The notes under the pieces: generated by a model
Seen by the model: the letters and a program-made list of their open reading frames with translations, nothing else
Databases searched by the model: none
What the model was told of the DNA's origin: nothing
Source: Ectocarpus siliculosus
Taxonomy: Eukaryota > Sar > Phaeophyceae > Ectocarpales > Ectocarpaceae
Assembly: GCA_000310025.1 (NCBI GenBank)
Contig: FN649747.1
Span: forward strand, 2,195,183 to 2,259,182
Direction of reading: 5' to 3'
Length of the DNA stretch: 64,000 bases
In this document: positions 1-13,200 of the stretch, in pieces
How positions within the stretch are numbered: position 1 is the stretch's first letter
How the letters are laid out: each line of letters starts with the position of its first letter
Made by a program: the position numbers and the translations under genes

Positions 1-2748
1 GGTTGGGACGGTGGAACAGGGACGGACAAGACTCACCGCCCCAAGACAAAACGCTAACGAAACCAACCCAAAAAACAACGCCCCGTGGTGCTGCAGCGAC
101 TTCGGGACTAAAAATTAAGGAATGATATGTGAAAAACATTCAAGACTTGCCGCTCGTCGCCACAGAAAGAATCAGTCCGATCCGATGTCGATTGATTGAT
201 TGATTGCAATCTCAGAGATACGAGTGTGTGCAGCTACGCTTTGCACACACTGCTAAATTACGGCAGCAACAGAGAGAGAGAGAAAGATAGAGAGAGGCAG
301 AGAGAGAGAGAGGTGGTATTATACTACATTCTGCTATATACAGCAGCACAGCAGATACTACTGAGAAGTGCGACATAGTCGGAAGCGACGCGCTGCGAAG
401 CTCGTTGTTAGTAAACTCGATCGACTTCATAAGTCGCGAGGGAAGGGATTGCTGTACCCTTCTCGCGACAAAAATATCTCAGGCAGGAACCGCAGGAGGG
501 GGTCCAACCCCCCCCTTCTATGTGACCCCGGTCGTCTAGCTAGTAGAAGTGGAGGATAGGGGCCAGAGGGGCAGACGACAGAATCCAATGATGGGAGAAA
601 AAAATATAAAACAAAAAAAATGTATGTAGGATGGATCGAAAATGGGAGATGATGACCTTTCTTCCAACTTCGGTTCTTTTCTCCTCATTTCGTTGTGTCG
701 TGCTTGGAAGTTTTGTCCTCATTTCCGTTGTTGTGGTTGTTGTTGTTGCTGTCACAATCCCGTCCCCGAACTCAATATGCAGTTATTGTTTGATTGTGCC
801 AAATGGTCGTTGCCTTTAAGTTGTTGTTGTTGTTGTTAGAATATCGTTGAACTCTTCTTCTTCTTGGTTGTTGTTGTCCAGACCCTCCAGCAGAAAGAGT
901 ATAATACTGATAGTCTATATATATATATGTAGGCAAACGTTCCGAAACTACTACTACTGCTGCTGCTGCCCTCCTATTATTATCCATCCTCCCGTTCAAC
1001 CGAGGGAGATTTGCGTCGAGTAGGATATCCCTGACCATTCCTCATGGCAAAGCATGGCAAAAGAAAGACATGAAACTCCGTGAACGAACAAGGTTACAGC
1101 AGTCCGTGTTGCATGTTCGCATCGAATCGATCTGTTCTGTTTTTTTTTCTTTGCTCTGGCCGCCAGACTCTTTGCCCTCTTGGCCTCTCCGCTCTCTGTG
1201 TTCTTCTTCGTATATGTATGCGTACCAGACCACCACCACCACCAGCAGCCGGGGTCAGCAGAAGAACGGGAAGAAGTTGATTTTGTTCGTCTGCACTCTG
1301 ATTGATCTGTTAGCTACAGGCAGACTCTTCGTCCGCGGTGCTTGACCCTCGTTGCGTGTAGTCGATCTCTCTCTGTTGTTCGGGTAGATGTACCGTGCGT
1401 GGCTATAACAGCATGGTACGGAGAGACGCTCTTGGTTCTAAGAATATTAGATCAATCTTACAGCAGTGACGTTGGAACTCGTCGGCACGTTGTTTGTCTG
1501 TTTTTTTTCTATTCATGGACAGACTAAAAAATCCCAGTTCGTTCGGTACATAACTGCGCCGCGAGATTCGAACTCGCCGACCGAGAATCGTTGGATCTTA
1601 TTTGTAGGGGGTACCAAGGGGTACAGAACAAAACTCTTGTGTGTGTGTGCTGTCATTCTGAATCATTTTGTGTACGATACCCGTTGTCTATGCCTTGTCG
1701 GCGATGGCAACGCGTACACCATGGCTCAAACGTGCGACCATCTTGCGTAGCTTACATACATTCACTCGCTCGTAGAACAGAACCGAGTCGACTGTCGAGA
1801 TCGAGGTCAACTATTGCATGGGGGCAGCTCACGAGGCAGTTCCGTTGTGAAGAAAGTGGCGTCATCGGTGATCAAGTTTCTTCTCCTCCTCGCAAAGAAC
1901 ACAACAAAACCATATTTTCCACAGATAAAGAATCCAAACCATATTTTCCACAGATAAAGAATCCGTGGTACGCGTATCATAGATTTAGCAATCACCTGAG
2001 ATATCAAGATTTAGCAATCAACTGAGATATCGATCTCCGGGCTAAAACCGCACATCAGAGAAGAAATGTTTCTTTAAATCGCCATGCGTCGACAGGCAAG
2101 CGACAACAGAAGAAGTAGCCTACGCAGTTTTTTTCTTTTTTTTTCTTAATATGACGCAACGAATCCATCTCTATCATAGAAAAGAGTCAGAGACAGATTA
2201 GCAATGAATTCATAGCGTCAGAAAGAACCTGTATGTCTACGATTTCCCAGACAGCATATATATAGGGACATCTCCCCTCCCTGCGGGTAACAGACTCAAC
2301 AAAACAGTTTGGCAGATTTTTCGAAGTTTGGTTGGGGCGGGCGTTCCCCGTGCGTGCCTGATCTGTTTCCTGGTAAATGTACTTTCTTTGCGTACACTAA
2401 GGGGTAGTCCTGCGCCGAGACGAAACGGGGCATTATCGCCGAAAATCAACGTATCAGATACAACACCAAATCACCGCCTCAGGAGAGGGATGGGTGCTGA
2501 AAAGTCACAGGTCAAGGCTGGCATGTGCTTCACACCGATCACACACAAAGAAGTCAATATTCCACGCGGTTGAGGCCAAGCCAGCCTGATTCTCAATGCG
2601 ATCTCCATACTACTTTTTGTGCGACCACTCTGCGACGGTAGTTCCGCCGCCTATGGAATCAACCCCCATCTGTGAGAGTGATGGCTGCCTGGACCATAGG
2701 CTAACTCCTAAGAGACGGGATACATGTTCTCAAAATACGGCAACATCT
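1..2748. other. No gene recognised (left edge, downstream of VKOR)
   Basis: Short ORFs only, none with a recognisable domain. It holds a GA-rich simple repeat at about 269-312, the SINE-like fragment, a TA run near 918-930, and two back-to-back tandem duplications at 1912-2032. On the minus strand near 1560-1600 there is a box B-like GAGTTCGAATCTC without a convincing tRNA around it. Confidence 0.5.
430..550 (+). repeat. Degenerate second copy of the SINE-like body
   Basis: The segment with CTTCTCGCGACAAAAATAT, ACCGCAGGAGGGGG and CTTCTATGTGACCCCGG aligns by eye, in the same order and spacing, with 6040-6130 of the SINE-like element in the VKOR gene. No intact box B is visible here. Confidence 0.4.
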
Positions 2749-5700
2749 TCATCCTGTATAGGGCGCGAGACCTACGATCTCCTCTAGCTCTTCCAAGGTC
2801 TGCTCGCCCGGGTACAGCTTCCCGTCAATGTCCCACGTGGGGAAACCCGGGATGTCAGCGGCCTTGCACATGTCAACCTGGTTGTCCACCCCACGGTTGG
2901 AACTGCAAACGACAACAATACACAGAGGAGGCAATGTACAATGCTTTCGGCTGCGGGCAGAATAGGCATTGAGAGGAGGCCATGTACGATGCGTTCGTCT
3001 ATCTGCACACAGAGTAGACATGGGCGCCTGCCGGGTCAAGCGTGCTACGAATACAACAGTAGTAGGTCAAGCTTAGGCGTGCCTACACGTGGAAAAATCG
3101 GCACCGGAGTGAGGTACGGGAGGAGCGAAACGCACCGAATGGACGAAACCCCAACGTCAATGTCACCTCACATGTCACCTCACTACTTCTCGTATCTAAT
3201 GTACCGTGGCGCCGGCAGACTAACCGAACCAGGACTCACCACTCGATGTACTTGACCTTCGACATGACCTGCTTGCCCAGCATCTCCTTTTGGTTAAAAC
3301 AATGGGTGCACCAGTACGCCCCGTACATCTTAGCGTCCAAGGACTTGAGCTTCTTCCCAATCCGAAGCGCCTGCGAAACGAAACAGATCAGGGGCGAGCG
3401 GCGAGGGTTATTGCCGCCACTTCCAGGAACAGGACCAAGAGCATCTCCACTCGAACAGGACAAGCATCGCCGAGCCTTTGAATTCGGTCACGTCGGTCCC
3501 AAAAAAATTAATGGTGGGTAGAAAGAGAGGATTCTAACAGCGCAACGGGGTTGCAGAGGAGCAACACAAACACGTGCTGATAGAGCCTGAAGACTCTATC
3601 GAGAATCGCAGCGCCAACAACGGTTCCTGCAGCGTTCACAGGCCGCCGGAGGCGCACACACGGCGATAAAAACGCAAAGCGCGGTCCCAACAACGAGAGG
3701 ACAGCGGGGGTACCGAGAAACGGTAAAGCGCAGCAAGCCTCTCGACCGCCGAATAACACGCACCGAGCCGTGAAAGGGGAGGACAAGCCCTCTGGGCAAA
3801 GCAGCAGAAGAAAAAAAACACGCCGAGTGGTTTTCGGCGACCACGACGGATGGGGGAAAAGAACATTTACCTCGTGCTCTACGACCTCGTTTGGCATCCT
3901 GGCCAATTTAGGCAGGCACCAGAGAAATCGCGGACCAGTCCCAAGGTTCGAGCACGATTCGCCACACCCAAGTGTGCAGTGCGGGATGGGTGCATACGTA
4001 TGGTATGGAAATGCATGGTATGGAATTCGAGCTTCGTTTCGTACCTGAGGCGATGACTCCGTGTCGATCAACGGCGGTGCCACGAGCTGGACCCCGACAA
4101 GCTCGCCGGGGGATGCCTCCGCCTTGGTGCATCCAAGCAGGGCACGACAGGGCACGACAGGGCACGACAGGACAGCGGAGTGGTCAACGAACTCAAGGCG
4201 CTTCGACTCCACAAGCCAAAGGTACAGCAGAGGGAGGAGCACACAAAAGCGCTGTCAGGCGATCCTGAGCCCACAAAAACTGTCACCGTAGCCATGGAAA
4301 GAACACGCAGTACGAGCAGAAAATGCCCAATGCGTGAAGCGCGGCAAGCTGGGAAACGGCTGACCCGCCCTCATCTGCCGGTGCCGGAAATGATATTGCG
4401 GTTGAAGTCTCGCAAGCACTGCAACACGGCAAATAAATGTCAGCAACATGTTTCCGTAAAGATTGGTATAACTAGGACCGAACTATGCCGCATGTGAGGG
4501 ATTGAAAAATAAAGGATCTTTGTCTCGAGCTGAAACTGCGTTCGTCAAACAAACATGCAGGGCCTTACTCTCGGGCCCAGAATAACCCACGCCAAACGGA
4601 CTCGGACTTCTGTATAGCCACCAACAGGATTGGAACGAGCCCATTGAAACAAGATCCGCTCATGAACCTGGAGCCAAGCAAGCCCCGGTACGTATTTACC
4701 GGAACCACACAGATAACCGCGGGGGCTTGAAAAACAAATTTCGTTGAACAGCCTCGTCGGGGGGAAAGGGTCGGATGCCGCCCAGAAAATTACCTCCACA
4801 AGCACACCAGGAGGTAGGTCAGCCCCATCACCAAACAACAGAGAGGTTCAGTCAGATCATCGTGTCCCGGAGCGCGAACGTTTTCTTTCCCGCCTGAAAC
4901 TTGGGGCGCAATACAATATAACACGGTAGCTCTTTCTCTATCTCTCTATCTCTCTGTCTGTCTATCTCTCTCTTTCTTCCTCTCTCAAAGTGTGTGCACA
5001 GCATTCGTAATTTCCTGTCTCTCCCTGCGTCTTGCCTGCAATACAGACGAATACCTGTCGGATGTCGAGAGCAGTCTCGGTGACCACGAAGACAGTCAAG
5101 CACGCGAAGGCGGTGATGAGCGTCGTGCAGGCCCCCACGACCGCTGCCTTCGTCTTCTCAGGTACGGCCCTCTTCATCCACGCCACGACGCACATCGAGA
5201 GCGACAGCCCAGCCTACGAAGGGAGGAAATCGCGATAGCCGCATCGCAGGGAGAGGGGGGGGAGACACACAGAGAAAAGAGACACAGGGACAGAGAGTCA
5301 AATGAACTACAATAGTGTGGGGGGCTGCCTAGTCCCGGTATGTGCCCAGAGAACTGACCGGCAATATGCCGGACACCGGCGCTATTCAAAGTACACAATA
5401 GCTTGGTAATTCAGTCTGTGCCCCAGACTGTGGAATAAAGTAGGACACAGAACTATTCGCGGCAGTTTACAAGGTCGTATATGATTGGTTCGAAAAGGAG
5501 AAGCAAGTGTCGGTTCACGTGTGACATTCATGAAGAGGGATGCGGCGTGACTTGGACGGATGAGCATGTGGCCGCCTCGTCGAGGTCAGTCCTGAACAAT
5601 GAAGAGTTGTGTGGTGTGTCAACCAACGGTCTTGCATCTCTGAGGTTAGGAAACTAACGCGAGGGTTCCTCAGCACAAACAAACTCCCTCGATTGGACGA

Positions 5701-6790
5701 GGGTTCCACAAGACGCATAACCCCGCACAATACCGGACACCGGTACTAACCGGCCCCGTTCCACTGCTGTGGTGCTGCAGCATGTGAACATCGACTAGGA
5801 CCACTGCTTGCATTTTCCTGGAGACGCTAGAATACCGTGCCCACATCGACAGCGACGCACGTTCCGGTCTTGCCAAGGCCGGTCGCCCCGGTGGTCTAGT
5901 TGGTAACCTCGAAACCTTCTAGAGGTCAGGTCAGGGGTTCGAATCCCGGCGTAAGCGAGCTTTTCTTGCAAAGTGAGTTTTTCTCTCGCTTCCGCTCCTG
6001 GCCTAGTGGATAGCGCTAGTTCGTGTGTACACAGAGGGAACAGAGTGCTGAACTCTTCTCGCATTAAAAATCGAAGGCAAAGTACCGCAGGAGGGGAGGG
6101 TAGAGAGGGGCTCTTCTGTGCGACCACGGGGTGGAGTAAACGGCACTAGTGCTGTGAGCGCTGATTTGAAGTGAAGACAAAAAAAAAAAAAAAAGGGGGG
6201 GAGCTTGACCCTTGACAAAAAAAACGTGAACGCACAGACCGCACGTCCATTTTCCGAACGGCCCCTGTGTGTCGCCAACCGTACGTACAGTATCGGGAAA
6301 GAAAAAAAAACGCGCTTCATATTTGCAACCAGCGCAGCGAAACGTGTTTCGTTCCACTACTCCACATGTTGGATGGTACGCACAAAGCCCACCCACAACA
6401 AGCACCACCATTCACACGCTTTCATCTCCCGGTGGTATGGGAAATCTACTCTCACACGCGGCCCGATTCACTCACCGACGTAAGACACCAGGGGCATGGG
6501 TAGCCGATCTTGAACTTGAGCAAGCTCAACAGGTACAGCGAGAACACGCCCATGGCAGTGGTTACAACCTGCATCGTGGGGTCACCGCATCATCGCAACG
6601 CCGAGATGGTAGCGGGAGAGGCATACACGCCGCAATGCTACACGTTCAAAAAAATTGAGTCTTTGGTAGCAGATGATACGCACAGATTGAGACCACCAAC
6701 ATAACGACAAAGTTCGACCTCTTTTAGATACAATTCAGAACCGACATCAACACCCATAAATGGACAACAACAACGACAACAACCAACAGC

Positions 6791-6836
<46 letters not shown>

Positions 6837-9369
6837 TCAAGTAGGAGGCCCTCACCAGCAACAACGAGCGCGTGGTCTTGTCGACTGAAGCGGACTCCTC
6901 CTTGGCGAACAGCGGAACGACGGCCAACCCTGCCGCCGCCAGGTACCCCAACGTGCCGAACGCTGATAACGGGACGCCCTGCACGTGCGCGCGGAGAGCA
7001 TGAAGTCCAAACCGTTCAAAAATCGCAGATACCAATTTCTAATCGACATGGGGGAAAAATGAAAACTTCGTGAAAGTCGTGGGCCAAGTGACATGAACGG
7101 GCACGAGGCCCAAAGGCGCGAGAGAGCAACCAGCCGACGGGCAACGCAGAAAGGGGGGAACAAAGTTCAGGAGGCATACACGGGAAAAACGCATAAACGG
7201 GAGACAAGCGTGAAAAAAAGAGAAGGAGGAAGAGGTGCCGAAACACCGACACAACACCCATTCCGTGAAAAAGTAAACACATGAACGAAGAAGGTAGGTT
7301 AAGAAACGACGAAATGATGAGAGCATGCAGAAAAACAAAGTGCCGATGGCCCATCACGGTCAACGATTGGAGGAAAACGATTCCGATCAGACATACCAAA
7401 ACACCATTGGCGACAAACGACAGCACCAGCACCAGCACCAGCACCAGCACCAAACAAAATCTACGAAAAGCTTCACACAACTGCACTCAAGCAGAGCGGG
7501 GCGAGAGCGAACCAAGCCCAATCACGGCATGGGGTACGTTCGGTCCCTCGTCCTCATCGATAGCCGTACTCTCGGGGCCCAACACCCTCGTATCCCGAAA
7601 AAAAAATGGGGCGTAAAGTACGTCGTGTTTCTCGCCGATCAGCGCGGGGGGGGGGCGGCCGATTCACACATACAAACAAGAAAGAAAAAAAAACTTCTAC
7701 GAGCGGCACTCCCATCACGGGCCCTCTCACCAACACGTTCGAGTACGGCCCGTTGAGGACGTCCAGACAGCCTCCGCTGGCCCCGCACAGGAGGTCCAGC
7801 CCTGCCGGGTGGATCTTCTGGTACGTGAGGTACGCCGACTCGAGGGCCCCGACGCTGGCCAACGCCCCGATCGCCTTGCGGTTGATCGCTGGCCATGCCG
7901 AGTAGTCTTTTTCACACAGCAGCGGCACACAACAATATCGCAAAATGCGCACGGACCCACGCAGCATGGCACGTTAAGATACACTCCCGTTAGAGCGGTA
8001 GTTTGGGGAACGTACCCCGTCATGTCACCCTTACAAAGCGAGCGGTTGCGCACGAGGCGCACCAGAGGTCCCAAGGTGGATCACAAGGAAGCCGAGACAA
8101 CATTCGTGGTTCTTTGTTTAGGTTTGCGGGTATGATAGCAGCTCTGATTCAGCTCTGGTGCGCTGTACCGTGACGAGGGACAGCAGCTCTACGGTTGCCG
8201 GTCCGCCAGCAGTGTATAGGCATCACTGGCGCCAAAAAGTTCATTTGGGTAATTGTCCACCACCTCAAAGTTACATTTTGTTCAGGCGATTTGTTTTGTA
8301 TGTCAGAGAGATCGGCGCACTCTCGAATCACGCGCAGGACTTCGGAGCCGCACGGCAGCAATACCCTCGCGCCACTTTTGCCTAAAAAATTCCAACGTCG
8401 AAGTAGAACCTGGCCATCATAGCAGGTGCTCATTCAAGATACCCACAAAATATAGTACTTCGACAAGGTGGTCTGGCGGCTTTCGCCGCCCGTTCAATAG
8501 ATTGATTCCAAGATACGCGATCAGTGGTACTCTTAACATTCGTGGCAGTTAGCACATACCATTGGCAATGGATCGGTCCAGAGAGAGAGGGCGTATGCGT
8601 ACTCGATTCGTACAGCAAGCAGTAGTCTATACGACAGTACATCAACATGAAATAGATGATCAACGAGTGGTCGTGCTGGCGGCTTTCGCGGCCCCGCTCA
8701 GCAGACCTCGACCTCACCGCGCCAGAAGTGCTCGCGTGGTTGAGGGTCGTGCGAGAGCACGAAATGAATGCTGCCTGAACCAGAGGTTGGGGACAGCAGT
8801 AGCGCCTCGCGTATTTCGACGGGTTCAAAGAACCTCTGCCCAGCGAATTTTTTCGAACACACTACTGTAGTACTTGTATGCATAGCAAAATAGCACGATG
8901 AACACGATCTACAGCAGTTACTGCTGCTGGACGCCCATGCGACGTACATTTAGGCTATCACCTGTGCCCGACATCCCGCCGCTGTCACTCAAGGTGCGCT
9001 GCGCGCAACACTGCAACAAGCTATACTACAAGTAGATCATCATACTTTTGTACCTGAGGATTCTTCTCCGTCACCGTCCTCCGATGTAATGCCAGCCCCC
9101 ATTATCAACCTGGTCGCGGTTGCCCCTCCCCTCACGCTCCCGCCAACGCTACTACCACCGACAGGGCGGCGGTTGGCATTCCTCGATGGTCGCCTCGCTC
9201 TCGAAAACATGACGCTGCTGCCGCCGCATCGCGGTTGCGTTTTCAAGCTCGGCCTCCCGGAGGAGGTTACAACGAAGGCAATACTGCCGGGGACAACGGT
9301 GAGCGTTGCCAGGACCAATGCGACAAATCGCAGCAGGGCCGGCGAGCAAGGTGGTGATCGCATCGTCAT
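2749..9369 (-). CDS. LTO1: Thylakoid-type vitamin K epoxide reductase (VKOR/LTO1-like) with fused thioredoxin domain
   Basis: Exons (minus): 9369-9054, 7906-7731, 6978-6856, 6568-6476, 5213-5055, 4122-4045, 3370-3240, 2902-2749. All junctions are GT-AG and keep phase, giving 409 aa. The family makes disulfides in the thylakoid lumen, passing electrons to a quinone. Residues 1-32 form a signal peptide ending SIAFVV, a plastid bipartite signal. The VKOR core has about five membrane segments. The loop cysteine pair is C146/C152 (CGASGGC), the active site is CPWC (C230/C233), and GVPLSAFGTLGY is the conserved loop after the cysteine pair. The C-terminal thioredoxin-like part has WCTHC (C336/C339), a Cys after KYIE and IPGFPTW. 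The fusion and length match plant LTO1 and cyanobacterial VKOR. CPWC replaces the usual CPYC. A second ATG lies two codons in. Exon 6 could start one or two codons later. It is divergent from PTAR1, 836 bp away. Plastid location is inferred. Confidence 0.9.
5883..6180 (+). mobile_element. tRNA-derived SINE-like element
   Basis: Located in VKOR intron 4 (5214-6475). A box A-like GTGGTCTAGTTGGTAAC is followed about 45 bp later by a perfect box B, GGTTCGAATCC. A second box A-like stretch, TGGCCTAGTGGATAGCGC, lies near 6000, and the element ends in an A-rich tract near 6180. The acceptor stem does not pair, so it is not a functional tRNA gene. The body from about 6045 (CTTCTCGCATTAAAAATCG, then ACCGCAGGAGGGG) resembles 430-545, suggesting a dispersed family. 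Exact ends are uncertain. Confidence 0.55.
6785..6840. repeat. (CAA)n simple repeat
   Basis: About 16 uninterrupted CAA units in VKOR intron 3, starting within 20 bp of the exon 3 donor at 6855. On the transcribed strand it reads as a TTG run. Confidence 0.9.
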
Positions 9370-10205
9370 CGCAGCAGCAGTCCTTCTTGAACAGGTGGCA
9401 CCCCCCTCTACTGCTGTAGGACAGTTATTAGCTGCGGAGGACTCGATTCAAATGTCTTGTCGTAGATTCAATTGCTGGGCTTGGCCTGATGCTTCGGCAC
9501 AGCAGTGAGCAATGACACTGCACCCCAAGGTTTCAAGTAAAGACACGTCGCGAGCGCAAGTGAGAGATGGGCCCACTGCGCTGCTGTGTGTGTGCGGCAA
9601 GTCTGCTACATGGCGGCGGCGCAGATCATGGGAGGTCCGCGATGATCATTTGTGATGTAACGGAGACCCCTTTTGTCATGCACGGACCTCCCGGGGCCGG
9701 TTCCCGGTGCTCCACAGCCAGCTCCACAGGCAGTTGTTCCGCGAGGTGCCCCCCAGTCACACACCAGCACAGCACACCCAGCACCAGCAGTTGCCGACAC
9801 GGCACTAATACGCAAGGACATGCAAGAATTCCCATTGATGCGAGAGTTGGACGAGCTCTTTCGGCAAGATCCTGACATGTGAGGGGAAACTCATAAATAG
9901 CTGTCAGTGTCAACGTGCTTGATCGAGAGGGACTGAACGCACACATAGGCCTACAAACAGATACCACATTATCGAGTGTATGTCGAACATTGGCCACGCC
10001 GACAGGCACCCACGATCTACTATGACATTGCGGTCATTTTTTGCGCACGGGCTTGGTAGTGTAGGACAACCACTGTAGACTATTCCGCCCGCCATTGTTG
10101 GATTGTTGTTAACGCCCCGTCCTCTCTCTCTCTCTCACTGGCAATTGATTTTTATGAGATAAATGTACGAAACTCCGCCAGATTTTTATAACCTGAACCT
10201 CCGCG
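9370..10205. promoter_or_regulatory. Shared upstream region of divergent VKOR and PTAR1 genes
   Basis: An 836-bp region lies between the two start codons, which point away from each other, so it should hold both promoters. I see no clear TATA box or other defined element. A CT run sits at about 10122-10138, just upstream of the PTAR1 start. Confidence 0.4.
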
Positions 10206-13200
10206 ATGGCGAGCGAGCGAGCCGCAGCAATACCTACCGCCCTAGCACCCTCCCGCCCCTGCCCCTTGCCGCGCGGTGGTTTCTGGCCTGCCTTCAGTGA
10301 AGAACTAGGCATAATCTTTAGTGTCCCACCACCACCAACTCCCGCTGGTCCACCAGCAGACGCAGCCTGTCCCGAAGAAACCACACCGTCTTCGACTGAT
10401 GATGTAGCCCCGGAGCCGCAGTTCATCCTCCAAGAGCACAAGCTGGGGGTGTCCGTGCACAGCATCCACCCCCTCATCAACGAAGCACGGGCGGCGTTTC
10501 CTGTCGCCCGCCGGGAATACCGTCGGCTGAGACGAGCGCACTCGTCGCTCGAAAGGATGCCAAGCGAAGAGAGTTCGAAGCCGAAAGAAGGTCGGGGTGG
10601 CGCCCTTTCTGGTGTTGCCGTCGCCGCGGCGACCCTCTTGTCCGTTACTCGGGCCTTGCTGTTGGTGAACGCGGACCACGGGTCTGCGTGGAACACGAGG
10701 AAGCAGCTGGTCGTGGACGGGTTGTGCGAGGGAAGCTCTATCCCGCAGGAGATCAAGGTTGGTCAGTCGCGTGGCCGGCTACGGTACACCTTCGATGAGG
10801 TTGCGTGTGGGGTCTGGTTTGGTTGTCGGTTGCGAGGTTTGCTCACGGGCCGTCGGTGACTGATCGTCTGTCTTTGTGCGTGTGGATGAATTCGTGGCAG
10901 CGTAGCTGCCGAAGAACGAACGCGCGCTTGGTCGGTGAACAAATGTCAATGGGTGTTTGCTGCTCCCAGAGAGAGGTATTGCACACCTGTTTTACCCCAT
11001 CGATGATCGTGTGTTCCTCCACTCACACTTGCAGCAACCGCCATTTCATCTCCCAGGGAAGAGATCAGGCGAATCCCGTCCATAGCTCTTCAGTTTGCTC
11101 CTCTCCACGCTAACCCCACTTGCCGCGGTGATACCTGCTGCGCAGCTCCTGAATTTGATCTTCACCAAACACGCCAAGAGCCCGAACGCGTGGGCTCACC
11201 GACGATGGTGTTGGAGGAACAACGAGAGGTTTCGAGCCAGGCATGCGGACATTACCTGGCACCCGCTCGATGAACAAGAGGAGTTGAAGGTGAGGTGACC
11301 TCAGCGTTATCTTGATTTGAAATTGCGTAGTACTCCCGGTTATGGCTTGAGCCAACACGAGCTTGCCACGTATACTGGCACCGTCAAGAACCCTGCGCGG
11401 AGAGAGGGCACTCGTTCGTACCACATCCTTTCGCCGGCTCTTGCCTTTACAAACGGCGCCATCATTGTAAACCAAGTACGCAGCAAACCCGTTCTTGTTT
11501 GCCAAGCCTAGGAACAGTTGGCCGCTGCACCGTAGTTTACGCTCAAGCAGAGTTTCATTAGGTCTTTTCTCCCCGCTATTGGTTAAGCCTATATGTGGAG
11601 CGTGTGCTTGTGCTCCCTTTGCGTTGCCTTTGCATTAAGTTTTACTCGCCCATGCCAGACGCTGCAAAGCATGACACCTGGGCGACCGAACGGTTTCTGA
11701 TTTCCATCTCCTTCGGCGAAGTTGTCGGCATGAATCTGGCATGCATGGCATCTTGCTTTCCGCTACATGGCAGTATCAGCAACACGTATCGCTGTCGTGG
11801 GAGAGGGACTGACGCTAAGCTGCTCACGTTGCTTCGAACGCAAATTTCGTATCATCTCAGGTGTGCCAACGGGTCGCCGAGCTTTACCCCAAGAACTACT
11901 ACGCCTGGACGCAGCGAAGCTGGGTGGTGCTTCGTGCCGTGGGAGGTGCTAGAGCTGACGCCAGCGCGGGGCAGGAGGGTTTGCCAGGAGAGGACACGCC
12001 TACCGCACCAGCGGCTGCAGAGCTGGTGAGGGTGGCTGTGATTGGCGACACGCCATCTTGAAATTTGCGGGACGCGTGCGTCTTCCCAGAACCACGGGCA
12101 ATCAACACCGAGTAGAAGTGGATGGTGTTCAGGAATTCGGAGCAAGAACTGGACTTGACTTGATAGGCGCTTCGCGTCTTGCGAAGACAGGTCGTGGAAT
12201 GATCCGGGGTGTGTCGCGCCCCCAGCTCAAGCGACCCGTGGAAATGACCTCGCAGGGTGACCAGTTATTAGTGTGACCCCGGATTTTCGTCTGCATAGCG
12301 CCATACGGTAGTAGAGTCGTTTTGGTCTTGGGGGGATCAAGGTAGAAGCACGAGGCGCGAATGGCATGCGTCGTACGTTCATTCTCCTAACGGTGAGCAA
12401 CGAACGTCTTCACGCTGGTCCCGCTCTCTCTCCCACTTGGCATGTTCGCCCGGTGTACCCTAATAAATCACCTGCCTTCGCAGCTCGAAAGGGAGATCGA
12501 GTTTGTGGACAGGTGGCTGACGAGCCACGTTTCGGACCACTCCGCCCTGAACCACCGCAAGAACGTTTTTTCTGCGCTAGCGGCCATGTCGCCAGGTGAG
12601 GGCCATAGACGCAGGTCCACGGCCGCCCCGGGGGCTGTTTTGAATTGTCCTGCCTGGGAACGCTGGTGTGCGCGGGGTTAAGCGCTCGCACGACCAAGGA
12701 TCGTCGTATTCGCCTTGAGTTCATTCAAGATGGTGTTTTGTTTCTGGGTGCATTGGTCCAGTAAACACCCCAGATCGCCCTTGATGACGGGGCTACTGCT
12801 GCAGGGTCGTGTGCATGTGCATACCGTATTTCCGCATCGCATCGCGGCGAACGTTTACGCTGGCCAGCATCACGGCCGCTTTTTGGCAATTCTCGTTTCT
12901 CGTCGTGCCGCAATGAAGTCGTCCCATCTGTAGAACTTGTCGTGAATTGTTCTTTGAGCTCCCTCTATCCTTGGACAACGTCGACCGCGCCACCCTCAAC
13001 TAACGACAGATGCGCGCATGTTTGCGGTGACATGAGGAAGTATAACCACGGTTTGTTTCTTGTGGACATTAAGGCCTACCCCGTATTATCTACCACCACA
13101 CGCCTCCGCCCTCTCTCCCGCTTTACCCACCTCCCTATTCCTCCCCCTCCCTCTTGCACCCCCTTGGCTGCCGCTGTCTCTCTCTGTCTCTCGCTGTCTC

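Noticed and set aside
1555-1610. tRNA on the minus strand
   Set aside because: A box B-like T arm is visible but no D arm, box A or matching acceptor strand upstream.
5883-5960. tRNA gene
   Set aside because: Boxes A and B are present but the acceptor stem does not pair and no good anticodon arm forms. It is better explained as a SINE head.
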